Shown: positions 1 through 7,570 of the stretch, piece after piece
Layout of the letters: every line of letters starts with the position of its first letter
How positions within the stretch are numbered: the first letter of the stretch is position 1
Assembly: GCF_023073315.1 (NCBI RefSeq)
Contig: NZ_JADPJH010000022.1
Coordinates: 171,218 to 235,217, forward strand
DNA from: Bradyrhizobium sp. 1
Lineage (GTDB): Bacteria > Pseudomonadota > Alphaproteobacteria > Rhizobiales > Xanthobacteraceae
Direction: 5' to 3'
DNA length: 64,000 bases
The notes under the pieces: model-generated
Database searches by the model: none
The model's input: the letters and a program-made list of their open reading frames with translations, nothing else
What the model was told of the DNA's origin: nothing
Position numbers and translations under genes: made by a program

Positions 1-2
1 CG

Positions 3-1061
3 GCCATCCTCGCCACGTTCGCGCGCCGGCCGGTGATAGGCTATCCCGTGGTCATCCTCTCGCTGATTGCGACCGGCTTCCTGTCGTTCGGCCTGTGGGT
101 CCACCACATGTTCGTGACGGGCCTGCCCCAGCTCGGCGCCGGCCTGTTCACGGCGTCCAGCATGCTGATCGCGGTGCCGAGCGGCTTGCAGATCTTCTGC
201 TGGCTGGCGACGCTCTGGGACGGACGCCCGGTGTACCGGACGCCGCTGCTGTTCGTGATCGGCTTCATCGTGATCTTCGTGCTCGGCGGCCTCTCCGGCG
301 TGATGGTCGCCTCGGTGCCGATCGACACACAGGTGCACGATACCTATTTCGTCGTCGCGCACTTCCATTACGTCCTGATCGGCGGCGCGGTCTTCCCGCT
401 CATCGGGGCCGTGTATTACTGGTTTCCCAAGATCACCGGCCGGATGCTGAGCGAGCGGCTCGGCCGCTGGAACTTCTGGCTGGCCTTCGTCGGTTTCAAC
501 GTCGCGTTTTTCCCGATGCACATCCTCGGACTGATCGGGATGCCGCGCCGGGTCTACACCTACACCGCCGACATGGACTGGGCCCACCTCAACCTCCTGT
601 CCAGCGGCGGGGCCGTGATTTTTGCGCTCAGCTTCGTACTGTTGCTCGTCAACGTGATCATGAGTCTTCGCAGCGGCACGCTCGCAGGCGATAATCCCTG
701 GAATGCTTCGACATTGGAATGGGCGACATCCTCCCCCCCGCCCCCGCAGAATTTCGACCGCATTCCCGTGGTCAAGCACCGCGATCCGCTCTGGCTCGAC
801 AACGCGAGCCTGCCTGTCGTGGCCGGTCTCAGCGTGGAGCGACGCGAAATGCTTGTGACATCGCTGGCCGAAGCAGAGCCGCAGATCCGTGAAGCGTCGC
901 CCGAGCCGAGCATCTGGCCGCTGCTGACGGCCATTGCGACAAGTGTATTCTTCATCGGCTCGATCTTCACGCCTTGGGCGGTGCTGTGGGGCACGCCGCC
1001 GATGGCCGTCACCTTGATCGGTTGGTTCTGGCCTAGCGGCAGCAAGGAGGACGAGGAATGA
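3..1061 (+). CDS. ctaD: Cytochrome c oxidase subunit I, C-terminal part (5' cut by window edge)
   Basis: The reading frame is already open at base 3, so the N-terminal part of this heme-copper oxidase subunit lies outside the window. The visible part carries the HHMF pair typical of the CuB ligands, followed by the VHDTYFVVAHFHY block that holds the heme a and a3 histidines. Several hydrophobic transmembrane segments follow. The C-terminal tail is long and polar (P-rich around 730-760) and ends with one more hydrophobic hairpin, as in caa3/aa3-type subunits. It overlaps the next gene by 4 bp (ATGA), so it is cotranscribed with the subunit III-like gene. It is a catalytic subunit of a proton-pumping terminal oxidase of the inner membrane. 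Oxidase subtype cannot be decided without the N-terminus. Confidence 0.93.
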   Translation, partial: AILATFARRPVIGYPVVILSLIATGFLSFGLWVHHMFVTGLPQLGAGLFTASSMLIAVPSGLQIFCWLATLWDGRPVYRTPLLFVIGFIVIFVLGGLSGVMVASVPIDTQVHDTYFVVAHFHYVLIGGAVFPLIGAVYYWFPKITGRMLSERLGRWNFWLAFVGFNVAFFPMHILGLIGMPRRVYTYTADMDWAHLNLLSSGGAVIFALSFVLLLVNVIMSLRSGTLAGDNPWNASTLEWATSSPPPPQNFDRIPVVKHRDPLWLDNASLPVVAGLSVERREMLVTSLAEAEPQIREASPEPSIWPLLTAIATSVFFIGSIFTPWAVLWGTPPMAVTLIGWFWPSGSKEDEE

Positions 1062-1657
1062 GGCACACCATCGTCCGCAACGTCGCCGAACTGCCAACCT
1101 ATGGCTATGGTCCGCGCAGCGGCCCCTGGTGGGGCGCCATGGGGTTCATGGCGCTGGAGGGTATGGGATTTGCCATCGCAATCGGGGCCTACCTCTATCT
1201 CTATGCCGTCAACCCGAGCTGGCCGATTGGAGCCGCGCCCCCCGATCTATGGCCCGGCACGGCCGAGACCGTCATCTATCTCCTGAGCATCATTCCGAAC
1301 CAGATGACCAATCGCGCGGCTCATCGGCAGGACCTTGCGAAAGTACGCACAGGCCTCATCGTGATGTCGCTGATCGGAATCGGGCTATTGGTCCTGCGCG
1401 GCTTCGAGTTCGCTCATCTCAACACGCGCTGGGACAACTCGGCCTACGGATCGATCGTCTGGTTGATCCTGGGACTGCACACGACCCATCTCGCCACCGA
1501 CGTCGGCGACACCGTGGTGCTGACGGTGCTGATGTTCACACGCCACGCCCGGCCGCGCCGCTTCAGCGACGTGACTGACAACGTGTTCTACTGGAACTTC
1601 GTCGTGCTGGCCTGGCTGCCGCTCTACGTCCTGCTCGACTGGGTGCCGCGCTTATGA
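1058..1657 (+). CDS. Cytochrome c oxidase subunit III-like protein
   Basis: A 199-residue integral membrane protein with about five hydrophobic helices, in the family of heme-copper oxidase subunit III (CtaE/CoxC). It lies directly after subunit I with a 4 bp overlap, which supports the assignment. The protein is shorter than the classical seven-helix subunit III (about 260 residues), as is seen in bacterial oxidases whose subunit III has only five helices. Subunit III is not catalytic: it stabilises subunit I and its proton uptake. The polar loop with HLNTRWDNSAYGS and the later HTTHLATDVGD stretch are typical of the family. Its stop overlaps the following start by 4 bp. Confidence 0.82.
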   Translation: MRHTIVRNVAELPTYGYGPRSGPWWGAMGFMALEGMGFAIAIGAYLYLYAVNPSWPIGAAPPDLWPGTAETVIYLLSIIPNQMTNRAAHRQDLAKVRTGLIVMSLIGIGLLVLRGFEFAHLNTRWDNSAYGSIVWLILGLHTTHLATDVGDTVVLTVLMFTRHARPRRFSDVTDNVFYWNFVVLAWLPLYVLLDWVPRL

Positions 1658-2007
1658 CCGCTGCTGAACGACATCCGAAGCTGCTCTATTGGGCCGGCGT
1701 CGCGCTCGGCCCCCTGGCCTGGGGCATCAACCTGCAAGGGGTCTATGCACTGGCGCATTTCTCGTGCGAGACCACAAAGCTGAGCGGCACGATCATGAGC
1801 GCCGTCCTGGCCCTCGTCGCCCTCGCGGGCGCGGCGATATCCGCGCGCGCGGTTCGGCGCGGCGCCGGCCCGGAATGGACCGATCCGCAAGGCGGCGGTC
1901 CCCGGACGTTCATGGCCTGGCTCGGCGTCGGTTCCGGCCTGCTGTTCGCGCTGGCGATCGGAAACCAGCTCGCGGCCTCGCTGATGATCAGCCCATGCCT
2001 GCGCTGA
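1654..2007 (+). CDS. Small membrane protein of the oxidase operon, unknown function
   Basis: A 117-residue protein with about three predicted hydrophobic segments (around residues 8-25, 45-65 and 85-110). It starts within the last codons of the subunit III-like gene and ends 13 bp inside the assembly factor gene, so translation is coupled on both sides. I do not recognise a named family. Its place between a subunit III and a CtaG-like factor suggests a role in assembly or stability of this oxidase, which is inference from context only. Confidence 0.7.
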   Translation: MTAAERHPKLLYWAGVALGPLAWGINLQGVYALAHFSCETTKLSGTIMSAVLALVALAGAAISARAVRRGAGPEWTDPQGGGPRTFMAWLGVGSGLLFALAIGNQLAASLMISPCLR

Positions 2008-2924
2008 GCCTGCTCGCGCTCGTGCTGGGCCTGCTCGCAGGGCCAGCGAACGCCCATGGCATCTCGGAGGTCGATCCGGGATCGCTCTGGAGCTTCGATC
2101 CCTGGCTTCTGGCACCGCTCTATATCGTCGGCATCGCCTTCTACATCGGCACGCAGCGGCTCTGGCATCATGCCGGCGGCGGTCGCGGCGTCCGGTTTGG
2201 CCAGGTCGGCGCATTCTGGACGGGGTGGCTGGTCGTCGCGCTCGCCTTGACATCACCGCTTCACTGGCTCGGCGAGCACCTGTTCACCGCCCACATGGTC
2301 GAGCACGAACTGCTCATGGTCGTCGGAGCGCCGCTGATGGCCTACGCCCGGATCAACGGGCCGCTGCTGTGGAGCCTGTCGGCTTCGCTTCGTCCGGCCG
2401 CCGGCCGCTTGCTCAATCGGCCAATCGTCGCGAGGCCATGGGCTCTGCTATCCCATCCTGTCAGCGCGACGGCCTTGCATGGCCTGGCGCTCTGGGCCTG
2501 GCATGCGCCGCCGCTCTATGCGTGGGCGCTCGAAAACACCGCCGTCCATCGTCTCCAGCACATCAGCTTCTTTGCCACTGCATTGCTGTTCTGGTGGGTG
2601 CTCCTGCACGGTCGCGGCGTCGGACGCAGCATACGGCTTCGGGACGGCATCGCGATCGCCTGCCTCTTCGTCACTGTCCTGCATTCCGGCGTGCTCGGAG
2701 CGCTCCTCACCCTGTCGACGCGTGTATGGATTCCGGGTCAGGGCGCCCTTGCCGGCGAGTTCGGTCTGTCGCCGCTCGAGGATCAGCAGCTCGCCGGCAT
2801 CCTGATGTGGGTGCCCATGGGCATGCTCTACACCGGTGCAGCTCTGTTCTTCGCCTATCGATGGCTGACCGAGTTCGATGGGCGCATGCCCGCGGTTCAT
2901 CATGCCGGTTCGCAAGGAACATAG
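1995..2924 (+). CDS. CtaG-like cytochrome c oxidase assembly protein (caa3_CtaG family)
   Basis: 309 residues. The ATG at 1995 is chosen because it gives a signal-like hydrophobic N-terminus ending in GPANAHG; the frame is open further upstream but that part overlaps the preceding gene. Seven or so transmembrane helices carry conserved histidines (HLFTAHMVEHELLM, HGLALWAWHAP, HRLQHISFF), the pattern of the Bacillus-type CtaG family (PF09678), which is distinct from the Cox11 proteins also called CtaG. The family is linked to building the CuA/CuB-containing caa3-type oxidase. It is the last gene of the oxidase operon; its stop codon overlaps an EcfG-type promoter for the next gene. Confidence 0.85.
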   Translation: MPALSLLALVLGLLAGPANAHGISEVDPGSLWSFDPWLLAPLYIVGIAFYIGTQRLWHHAGGGRGVRFGQVGAFWTGWLVVALALTSPLHWLGEHLFTAHMVEHELLMVVGAPLMAYARINGPLLWSLSASLRPAAGRLLNRPIVARPWALLSHPVSATALHGLALWAWHAPPLYAWALENTAVHRLQHISFFATALLFWWVLLHGRGVGRSIRLRDGIAIACLFVTVLHSGVLGALLTLSTRVWIPGQGALAGEFGLSPLEDQQLAGILMWVPMGMLYTGAALFFAYRWLTEFDGRMPAVHHAGSQGT

Positions 2925-2948
2925 GAACCGCGGATGCGCTGCAACGTT
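2924..2948 (+). promoter_or_regulatory. Candidate EcfG (general stress sigma) promoter
   Basis: GGAAC at 2924-2928 and CGTT at 2945-2948 are separated by 16 bp, an exact match to the rhizobial EcfG/RpoE2 consensus GGAAC-N16/17-CGTT. The site lies about 35 bp upstream of the start at 2983, a sensible promoter distance, in a 58 bp intergenic gap. Sequence match only; not tested. Confidence 0.65.
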
Positions 2949-2982
2949 CGCCTGCTGACTCGACAATCTCCGTGGAGGTCAG

Positions 2983-3771
2983 ATGAGCAAGCACGCCGCC
3001 ATGACGGCTGTCATTCTCGCGGCCGCTTTTGCGGCGCCGGCAGGTTCGTCCGCACAAGACCAGCCGCGCCCGGCAACGTCGTGTCCCGTCGACCATGATC
3101 GGCTCGCCGACATCCTCAAGAAGAGCGTCAAGCCCGGCGGCGGTCCGAGCAACGGCGGCCTGGACAATAACGAGTGGGCCGCTGTCGTGAACCGCCAGGG
3201 CGTCGTCTGCGCGGTTGCCTATAGTGGCGGCAAGGTCGACGACCAATGGCTCGGCAGCCGGGCCATCGCGGCCGAGAAGGCCAACACCGCGAATGCGTTC
3301 AGCCTGAAAAACAAGGCGATGGCCACCGCCAATCTCTACGCGGGTGCCCAGCCGGGCGGCTTCCTGTTCGGCGCGGCGCTGAGCAACCCGCCTTCCCCGG
3401 AGGTTCTTTATGCGGGTACGCCCGACGAGTTCGGAACCGCACATGATCCGATGGTCGGCAAGCCCGTCGGCGGCGTGATCGTGTTCGGCGGCGGCCTTGC
3501 GCTCTATGACGGCAACGGCATCGTCGGCGCGCTCGGCATCAGCGGGGACAGCTCCTGCGCGGATCACAATGTCGCCTGGCGCGTGCGTCACTTCCTCGGC
3601 CTCGATCACGTGCCGGCCGGCGTCAGCCCGAACATGAAGGACGCGATCATCTACGATATCGGGCCGGACAGCAAAAGCCCTTCGGGCTTCGGCCATCCCA
3701 AATGCGACGGCAAGGAAGATCAGATCGCCGTCGATCTCGGCGCCGGCGTCTCGGGAAATGTCGTGAGATAA
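2983..3771 (+). CDS. Exported GlcG/HbpS-type heme-binding family protein
   Basis: 262 residues with a cleavable signal peptide (MSKHAAMTAVILAAAFAAPAGSSAQ). The body matches the HbpS/GlcG (DUF336, PF03928) fold: SRAIAAEKANTANAFSL, then a segment with GGVIVFGGGLALYDGNGIVGALGISGDSSCADHN, the family's characteristic glycine-rich core. Family members bind heme or small ligands; several occur beside PQQ- or quinone-linked dehydrogenases. It sits between the oxidase operon and the PQQ dehydrogenase operon, behind its own EcfG-like promoter, so a periplasmic role in redox stress is plausible. The ligand cannot be read from sequence. Confidence 0.82.
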   Translation: MSKHAAMTAVILAAAFAAPAGSSAQDQPRPATSCPVDHDRLADILKKSVKPGGGPSNGGLDNNEWAAVVNRQGVVCAVAYSGGKVDDQWLGSRAIAAEKANTANAFSLKNKAMATANLYAGAQPGGFLFGAALSNPPSPEVLYAGTPDEFGTAHDPMVGKPVGGVIVFGGGLALYDGNGIVGALGISGDSSCADHNVAWRVRHFLGLDHVPAGVSPNMKDAIIYDIGPDSKSPSGFGHPKCDGKEDQIAVDLGAGVSGNVVR

Positions 3772-3787
3772 CGACGCGGCACGCTTT

Positions 3788-3812
3788 GGAACCAAGGCGG
3801 AGCGCAACGTTT
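3788..3812 (+). promoter_or_regulatory. Weak candidate EcfG promoter before the PQQ dehydrogenase operon
   Basis: GGAAC at 3788-3792 is followed after 15 bp by CGTT (3808-3811), so the spacer is one base shorter than the usual 16-17. It also fits the looser form GGAAC-N18-TT. It is 63 bp upstream of the preferred start at 3875. Confidence 0.35.
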
Positions 3813-3874
3813 GTACGTTGGCAACCGGCCTGCGACGCGGCAGGGCCTCATCAATGCCGTGGAGATCTTCACTT

Positions 3875-5722
3875 ATGTTAATGCCCGGCCTCAGGCGATT
3901 GCTGTGGGGAATGCTGAGTACGCTGTGCGCGTGCGCTGCATCGCTTTCGCCTGGTCTTGCCCAGACTGATCTTGCCAGCCGCATGAAGGATCCGGGCCAA
4001 TGGCCGATGGCCGCGCGCGACTACGCCAACACGCGCTACAGCGAGCTCGACCAGATCAACCCCGGCAATGCGTCGCGCCTGCAACTGGCCTGGACGTTCT
4101 CGGTCGGAGCAGATCGCGGGCAGGAGGCCGCCCCTCTCGTGGTCGACGGGAGCATGTATGTGGTCGGCCCCTATGCCGGCCCCTATCCCAACCGCGTGTT
4201 CGCGCTCGACGCCACCACGGGCGAGTTGAAATGGTCGTATGCGCCGAAACCGGAGCCTGCCGCGGCGGGCGTTGCCTGTTGCGACGTCGTCAATCGCGGG
4301 CTCGCATTCGACAACGGAAAAATCTTCCTCAATACGCTCGATAATCACTCGGTCGCGCTCGATGCCAAGACTGGCAAGGAGCTCTGGCACACCAAGCTCG
4401 GCGAGATCAACAAGGGCGAGACCATCACGATGGCGCCCGTCGTCGTCAAGGGCAAGGTCCTGATCGGCAACAGCGGCGGCGAGCTGGGCGTGCGCGGCTG
4501 GGTCACCGCGGTCGACGAGAACACCGGCGCTATCGCCTGGCGCGCTTATGCGACGGGTCCCGACAAGGACGTGCTGATCGGCGACGACTTCAAGCCGTTC
4601 TACGACAGCCTCAAGGGTAAGGATCTCGGCGTCAAGAGCTGGCCTGCCGACCGATGGCAGGTCGGCGGCGCCACCATGTGGGGATGGATCTCCTACGATC
4701 CCGACCTCAACCTGATCTACTACGGCACCGCCAATCCGAGTCCCTGGAACGCGAACCAGCGCAGCGGCGACAATCTCTGGAGCACCACCATCTTCGCCCG
4801 TGATCCCGACAACGGGCACGCGAAATGGGCGTATCAAGTCAACCCGCACGACCTGTTCGACCATGACGAGATCAACGAGAACGTGCTTGTGGACCTCGAG
4901 CTGAATGGCCAGCCGCGCAAGGTGCTGATCCATCCCGGCCGCAACGGCTACATGTACGTCATGGACCGTGCCACCGGCGAAGTGATCTCGGCAGACGCCT
5001 ATGAGTTCGTGAACGCTTATAAGGGCGTCGATCTCAAGACCGGCAAGATCATCCCCAATGAGGAAAAGACCCCGCTGGTCGGCAAGACGGTGGAGAACAT
5101 CTGCCCGACCGCGCCGGGTGCGAAGGATTGGCAGCCGTCAGCATGGTCGCCGCGTACAAAGCTGCTCTACGTCCCGCATCAGCATCTCTGCATGAACTTC
5201 AAGGCCTCGCAGGTCGGTTATATCGCCGGCACGCCCTATGTCGGCGCCGACGTCGACATGTATGCAGGTCCCGGCGGGCATCGCGGCGAGTTCATGGCGT
5301 GGGATCCCGTCGCGCGCAAGAAAGTCTGGGAGATCCACGAGAAGCTGCCGGTCTGGAGCGGCGCGCTGGTGACCGCCGGCGACGTCGCGTTCTATGGGAC
5401 CATGGACCGCCTGTTCAAGGCCGTCGACGCCAAGGACGGCCGCGTGCTCTGGCAGTTTCGCGCGGGCTCGGGATTCATCGGTCAGCCGATTTCGTATCGC
5501 GGCTCGGACGGGCAGCAATACATCGCGATCCTGTCGGGCGTCGGCGGGTGGCCTGGTGTCGTCGCCAATGCGGAGGTCGATCCACGCGTGCGCAACGGTG
5601 CACTCGGCTTCACCGGCGCGACGCAGGACCTGCCGTTCTATACCGCGGGCGGGAGCGAGCTGCTGGTGTTCAAGCTCGGCGGCGCAAATGGTGAGGACAA
5701 CAGCCATGCGCCTCCGAAATAA
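3875..5722 (+). CDS. PQQ-dependent alcohol dehydrogenase with lanthanide-type ligand set (XoxF-like)
   Basis: 615 residues from ATG 3875; GGAG lies about 10 bp upstream. Alternatives are ATG 3854, ATG 3881 or TTG 3818. A signal peptide ends near SLSPGLAQ, so the enzyme is periplasmic. The sequence is an eight-bladed quinoprotein propeller: WTFSVG and repeated tryptophan-docking motifs, the vicinal disulfide pair Cys135-Cys136 (GVACCDVV) next to PQQ, Glu203 in GGELGVRG, Asn287 in TANPSPWN, and Asp310-Pro-Asp312. In XoxF enzymes these correspond to the metal ligands Glu172, Asn256, Asp299 and the extra Asp301, which marks lanthanide rather than calcium use. The gene overlaps a XoxJ-like gene and is followed by cytochromes, the standard electron acceptors. 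The substrate is an alcohol or aldehyde; methanol is not proven. Confidence 0.9.
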   Translation: MLMPGLRRLLWGMLSTLCACAASLSPGLAQTDLASRMKDPGQWPMAARDYANTRYSELDQINPGNASRLQLAWTFSVGADRGQEAAPLVVDGSMYVVGPYAGPYPNRVFALDATTGELKWSYAPKPEPAAAGVACCDVVNRGLAFDNGKIFLNTLDNHSVALDAKTGKELWHTKLGEINKGETITMAPVVVKGKVLIGNSGGELGVRGWVTAVDENTGAIAWRAYATGPDKDVLIGDDFKPFYDSLKGKDLGVKSWPADRWQVGGATMWGWISYDPDLNLIYYGTANPSPWNANQRSGDNLWSTTIFARDPDNGHAKWAYQVNPHDLFDHDEINENVLVDLELNGQPRKVLIHPGRNGYMYVMDRATGEVISADAYEFVNAYKGVDLKTGKIIPNEEKTPLVGKTVENICPTAPGAKDWQPSAWSPRTKLLYVPHQHLCMNFKASQVGYIAGTPYVGADVDMYAGPGGHRGEFMAWDPVARKKVWEIHEKLPVWSGALVTAGDVAFYGTMDRLFKAVDAKDGRVLWQFRAGSGFIGQPISYRGSDGQQYIAILSGVGGWPGVVANAEVDPRVRNGALGFTGATQDLPFYTAGGSELLVFKLGGANGEDNSHAPPK

Positions 5723-6545
5723 TCTGCCGGGCATCGCCCTCGGACTTCTCTTCGCGCTCGCGACCAGTGCGGCGGCCGCGTCGGACGCCGCGCTTCGGGT
5801 CTGTGCCGATCCGAACAATTTACCGTTCTCGGACAGCGCCGAGGCGGGATTCGAAAACAGGCTTGCCGCCATGGTGGCCGCACATTTCGGCGAGCAGGTC
5901 TCCTACACCTGGTGGGCGCAGCGGCGCGGCTTCATCCGCAGCACGCTCAAGGCAGGCACATGCGACGTGGTGATGGGCCTGCCCGCCGGCTACGATCTCG
6001 TGGAGACGACGAAGCCGTACTATCGCTCGACCTATGTTTTCGTCACGCGCCGGGACCGGCAGCTCGAGCTGTCTTCGCTGATCGACCCGCGCCTGCACCA
6101 TCTGGCGATCGGCGTGCATCTGATCGGCGATGACGGCAACAATCCGCCGCCCGCACAGGCGCTCGGCGACCAGGGCATCGTCGACAATGTCCGCGGCTAC
6201 TCGATCTACGGCGACTATCGCGAGGCCAATCCGCCGGCGCGCCTGATCGAAGCGGTCGAGAACGGCGCGATCGATGTCGCGGCCGCCTGGGGACCGCTTG
6301 GCGGCTATTTCGCGCAGCGCTCTCCGGTGCCGCTGACGGTCGTGCCGATCCGGGATTACGAGCGCTTTGCGCCCCAGCAATTCCAGTTCGCCATCGCGAT
6401 GGGCGTGCGCAAAGGCGATCACGCCCTGCGCGACCGGCTCAATGCCTTCATCGACGAGCACCGATCCGAGATCAACGCGTTGCTGCGTAGCTACGGCGTG
6501 CCTCTGGTCGATCCGCCCGTCACGGCGTCGGGAGGACAGCCATGA
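5706..6545 (+). CDS. Quinoprotein dehydrogenase-associated periplasmic binding protein (XoxJ/MoxJ-like)
   Basis: 279 residues starting at ATG 5706, 17 bp inside the dehydrogenase gene. A signal peptide (ALATSAAAAS) is followed by an SBP type-3 fold: LRVCADPNNLPFSD opening strand, RSTYVFVTRRDR, and AAAWGPLGGYFAQRS. This opening is typical of the PQQ-dehydrogenase-associated binding proteins. In methylotrophs XoxJ/MxaJ partners the dehydrogenase, and is thought to help activate or load it rather than to feed an ABC transporter; no transporter gene is nearby. Overlapping starts on both sides indicate an operon. Confidence 0.85.
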   Translation: MRLRNNLPGIALGLLFALATSAAAASDAALRVCADPNNLPFSDSAEAGFENRLAAMVAAHFGEQVSYTWWAQRRGFIRSTLKAGTCDVVMGLPAGYDLVETTKPYYRSTYVFVTRRDRQLELSSLIDPRLHHLAIGVHLIGDDGNNPPPAQALGDQGIVDNVRGYSIYGDYREANPPARLIEAVENGAIDVAAAWGPLGGYFAQRSPVPLTVVPIRDYERFAPQQFQFAIAMGVRKGDHALRDRLNAFIDEHRSEINALLRSYGVPLVDPPVTASGGQP

Positions 6546-7171
6546 TGTCGTTGCGCGCAAGCATCCTGTCATTGCTGCTGCTGGCCGCACCGAACGGCGC
6601 GGCAATCGCCCAGCAGACCCTGCCGCAATCCCAGGAGGCGCAGCAGCCCGCGCTGGCCCCACGGCCCAATTTTGGCGGCAGCGTCGGTAACGGCAGGCCC
6701 GGTGTCTTCATGCAGGTGCCGGTCAGTCATCTCCATCCCGGCGCGCAGCCGGACCCGCCGCAGATCAAGAACCCCGTGCAAGGCGATCCGAATGCGGAGC
6801 AGCGCGGGATGACCTATTACGTCAACTTCAATTGCGTCGGCTGCCACGCGCCGAACGGGGGTGGCGGCATGGGACCGGCACTGAGCAACAACCTCTTCAC
6901 CTATGGCTCGCAGCCCGAGAACATCTTTCTCTCGATCTATCAGGGACGGCCCAATGGCATGCCGGCCTGGGGCGGCGTGCTGCCTGACAGCGTGATCTGG
7001 GATCTCGTCACCTATATCGGCAGGATCAGCAACGACCCCAACCGGCAATGGGGCCGCACCTTCGCGGCGAATCCGCTGTCGCCCGAGATCGAGCAGGTCC
7101 CGAGCGAGCAGGTCTCGACCACCGATCCGTGGTCCGCCACCAAGAGTTTCAATTTCGGCCAGAAGCCCTGA
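6542..7171 (+). CDS. Exported c-type cytochrome (likely electron acceptor of the PQQ dehydrogenase)
   Basis: 209 residues with a signal peptide ending near NGAAIAQQ. A single heme site CVGCH lies at residues 98-102, with a plausible distal Met in RPNGMPAWGG about 45 residues later, a class I cytochrome c arrangement. The N-terminal extension before the heme domain is Pro/Gln-rich. It overlaps the preceding binding protein gene by 4 bp. XoxG-type cytochromes take the same place in xox operons, so transfer of electrons from the PQQ dehydrogenase towards the terminal oxidase encoded upstream is the natural role, though direct partnership is inferred. Confidence 0.85.
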   Translation: MMSLRASILSLLLLAAPNGAAIAQQTLPQSQEAQQPALAPRPNFGGSVGNGRPGVFMQVPVSHLHPGAQPDPPQIKNPVQGDPNAEQRGMTYYVNFNCVGCHAPNGGGGMGPALSNNLFTYGSQPENIFLSIYQGRPNGMPAWGGVLPDSVIWDLVTYIGRISNDPNRQWGRTFAANPLSPEIEQVPSEQVSTTDPWSATKSFNFGQKP

Positions 7172-7188
7172 GCGGGGAAGCGGAGCCG

Positions 7189-7566
7189 ATGATGCGTCCG
7201 ACGACACGCTTGCTCACCGCCTCGCTACTCGCCATGTCGGCCGCGGCCTGCGAGCCCGGCAAGGCTGCCGGCCCGGACAATTTCGTCGGCGATGCTCGCC
7301 GCGGCACCGATCTCGTCAAACAATACCAGTGCGGCAGCTGTCACGACATTCCGGGCATTGCCGGTGCCGACGGCAATGTCGGCCCGCCCCTGCACAGGAT
7401 CGGCACCCGGACCTACATCGCCGGCTACATCCAGAATTCGCCGGACAACATGGCCGATTGGATCGAGGATCCGCAGCGGGCGTTGCCAGGCAATGCCATG
7501 CCGAGAATGGACATCCCGCAGAAGGACGCGCGCGACATCGCAGCGTTTCTCTATACGTTGAAGTAG
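7189..7566 (+). CDS. Small c-type cytochrome, possibly a lipoprotein
   Basis: 125 residues from ATG 7189; the next codon but one is also ATG (7192) and has the better distance from GGAG at 7182, so either may be used. The N-terminus is a signal sequence ending in MSAAACEP, a weak lipobox. One heme motif CGSCH is present near residue 48, with a C-terminal GNAMPRMDIPQ holding the likely Met ligand. The short family resembles cytochromes encoded beside heme-copper oxidases and quinoprotein dehydrogenases. It follows the first cytochrome by 17 bp and precedes the membrane PQQ dehydrogenase by 4 bp. Confidence 0.82.
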   Translation: MMRPTTRLLTASLLAMSAAACEPGKAAGPDNFVGDARRGTDLVKQYQCGSCHDIPGIAGADGNVGPPLHRIGTRTYIAGYIQNSPDNMADWIEDPQRALPGNAMPRMDIPQKDARDIAAFLYTLK

Positions 7567-7570
7567 CCCC

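Noticed and set aside
721..745. C-rich tract in the oxidase subunit I gene, checked as a frameshift spot
   Set aside because: The frame stays open and the C-terminal helices and the ATGA overlap with the next gene are intact.
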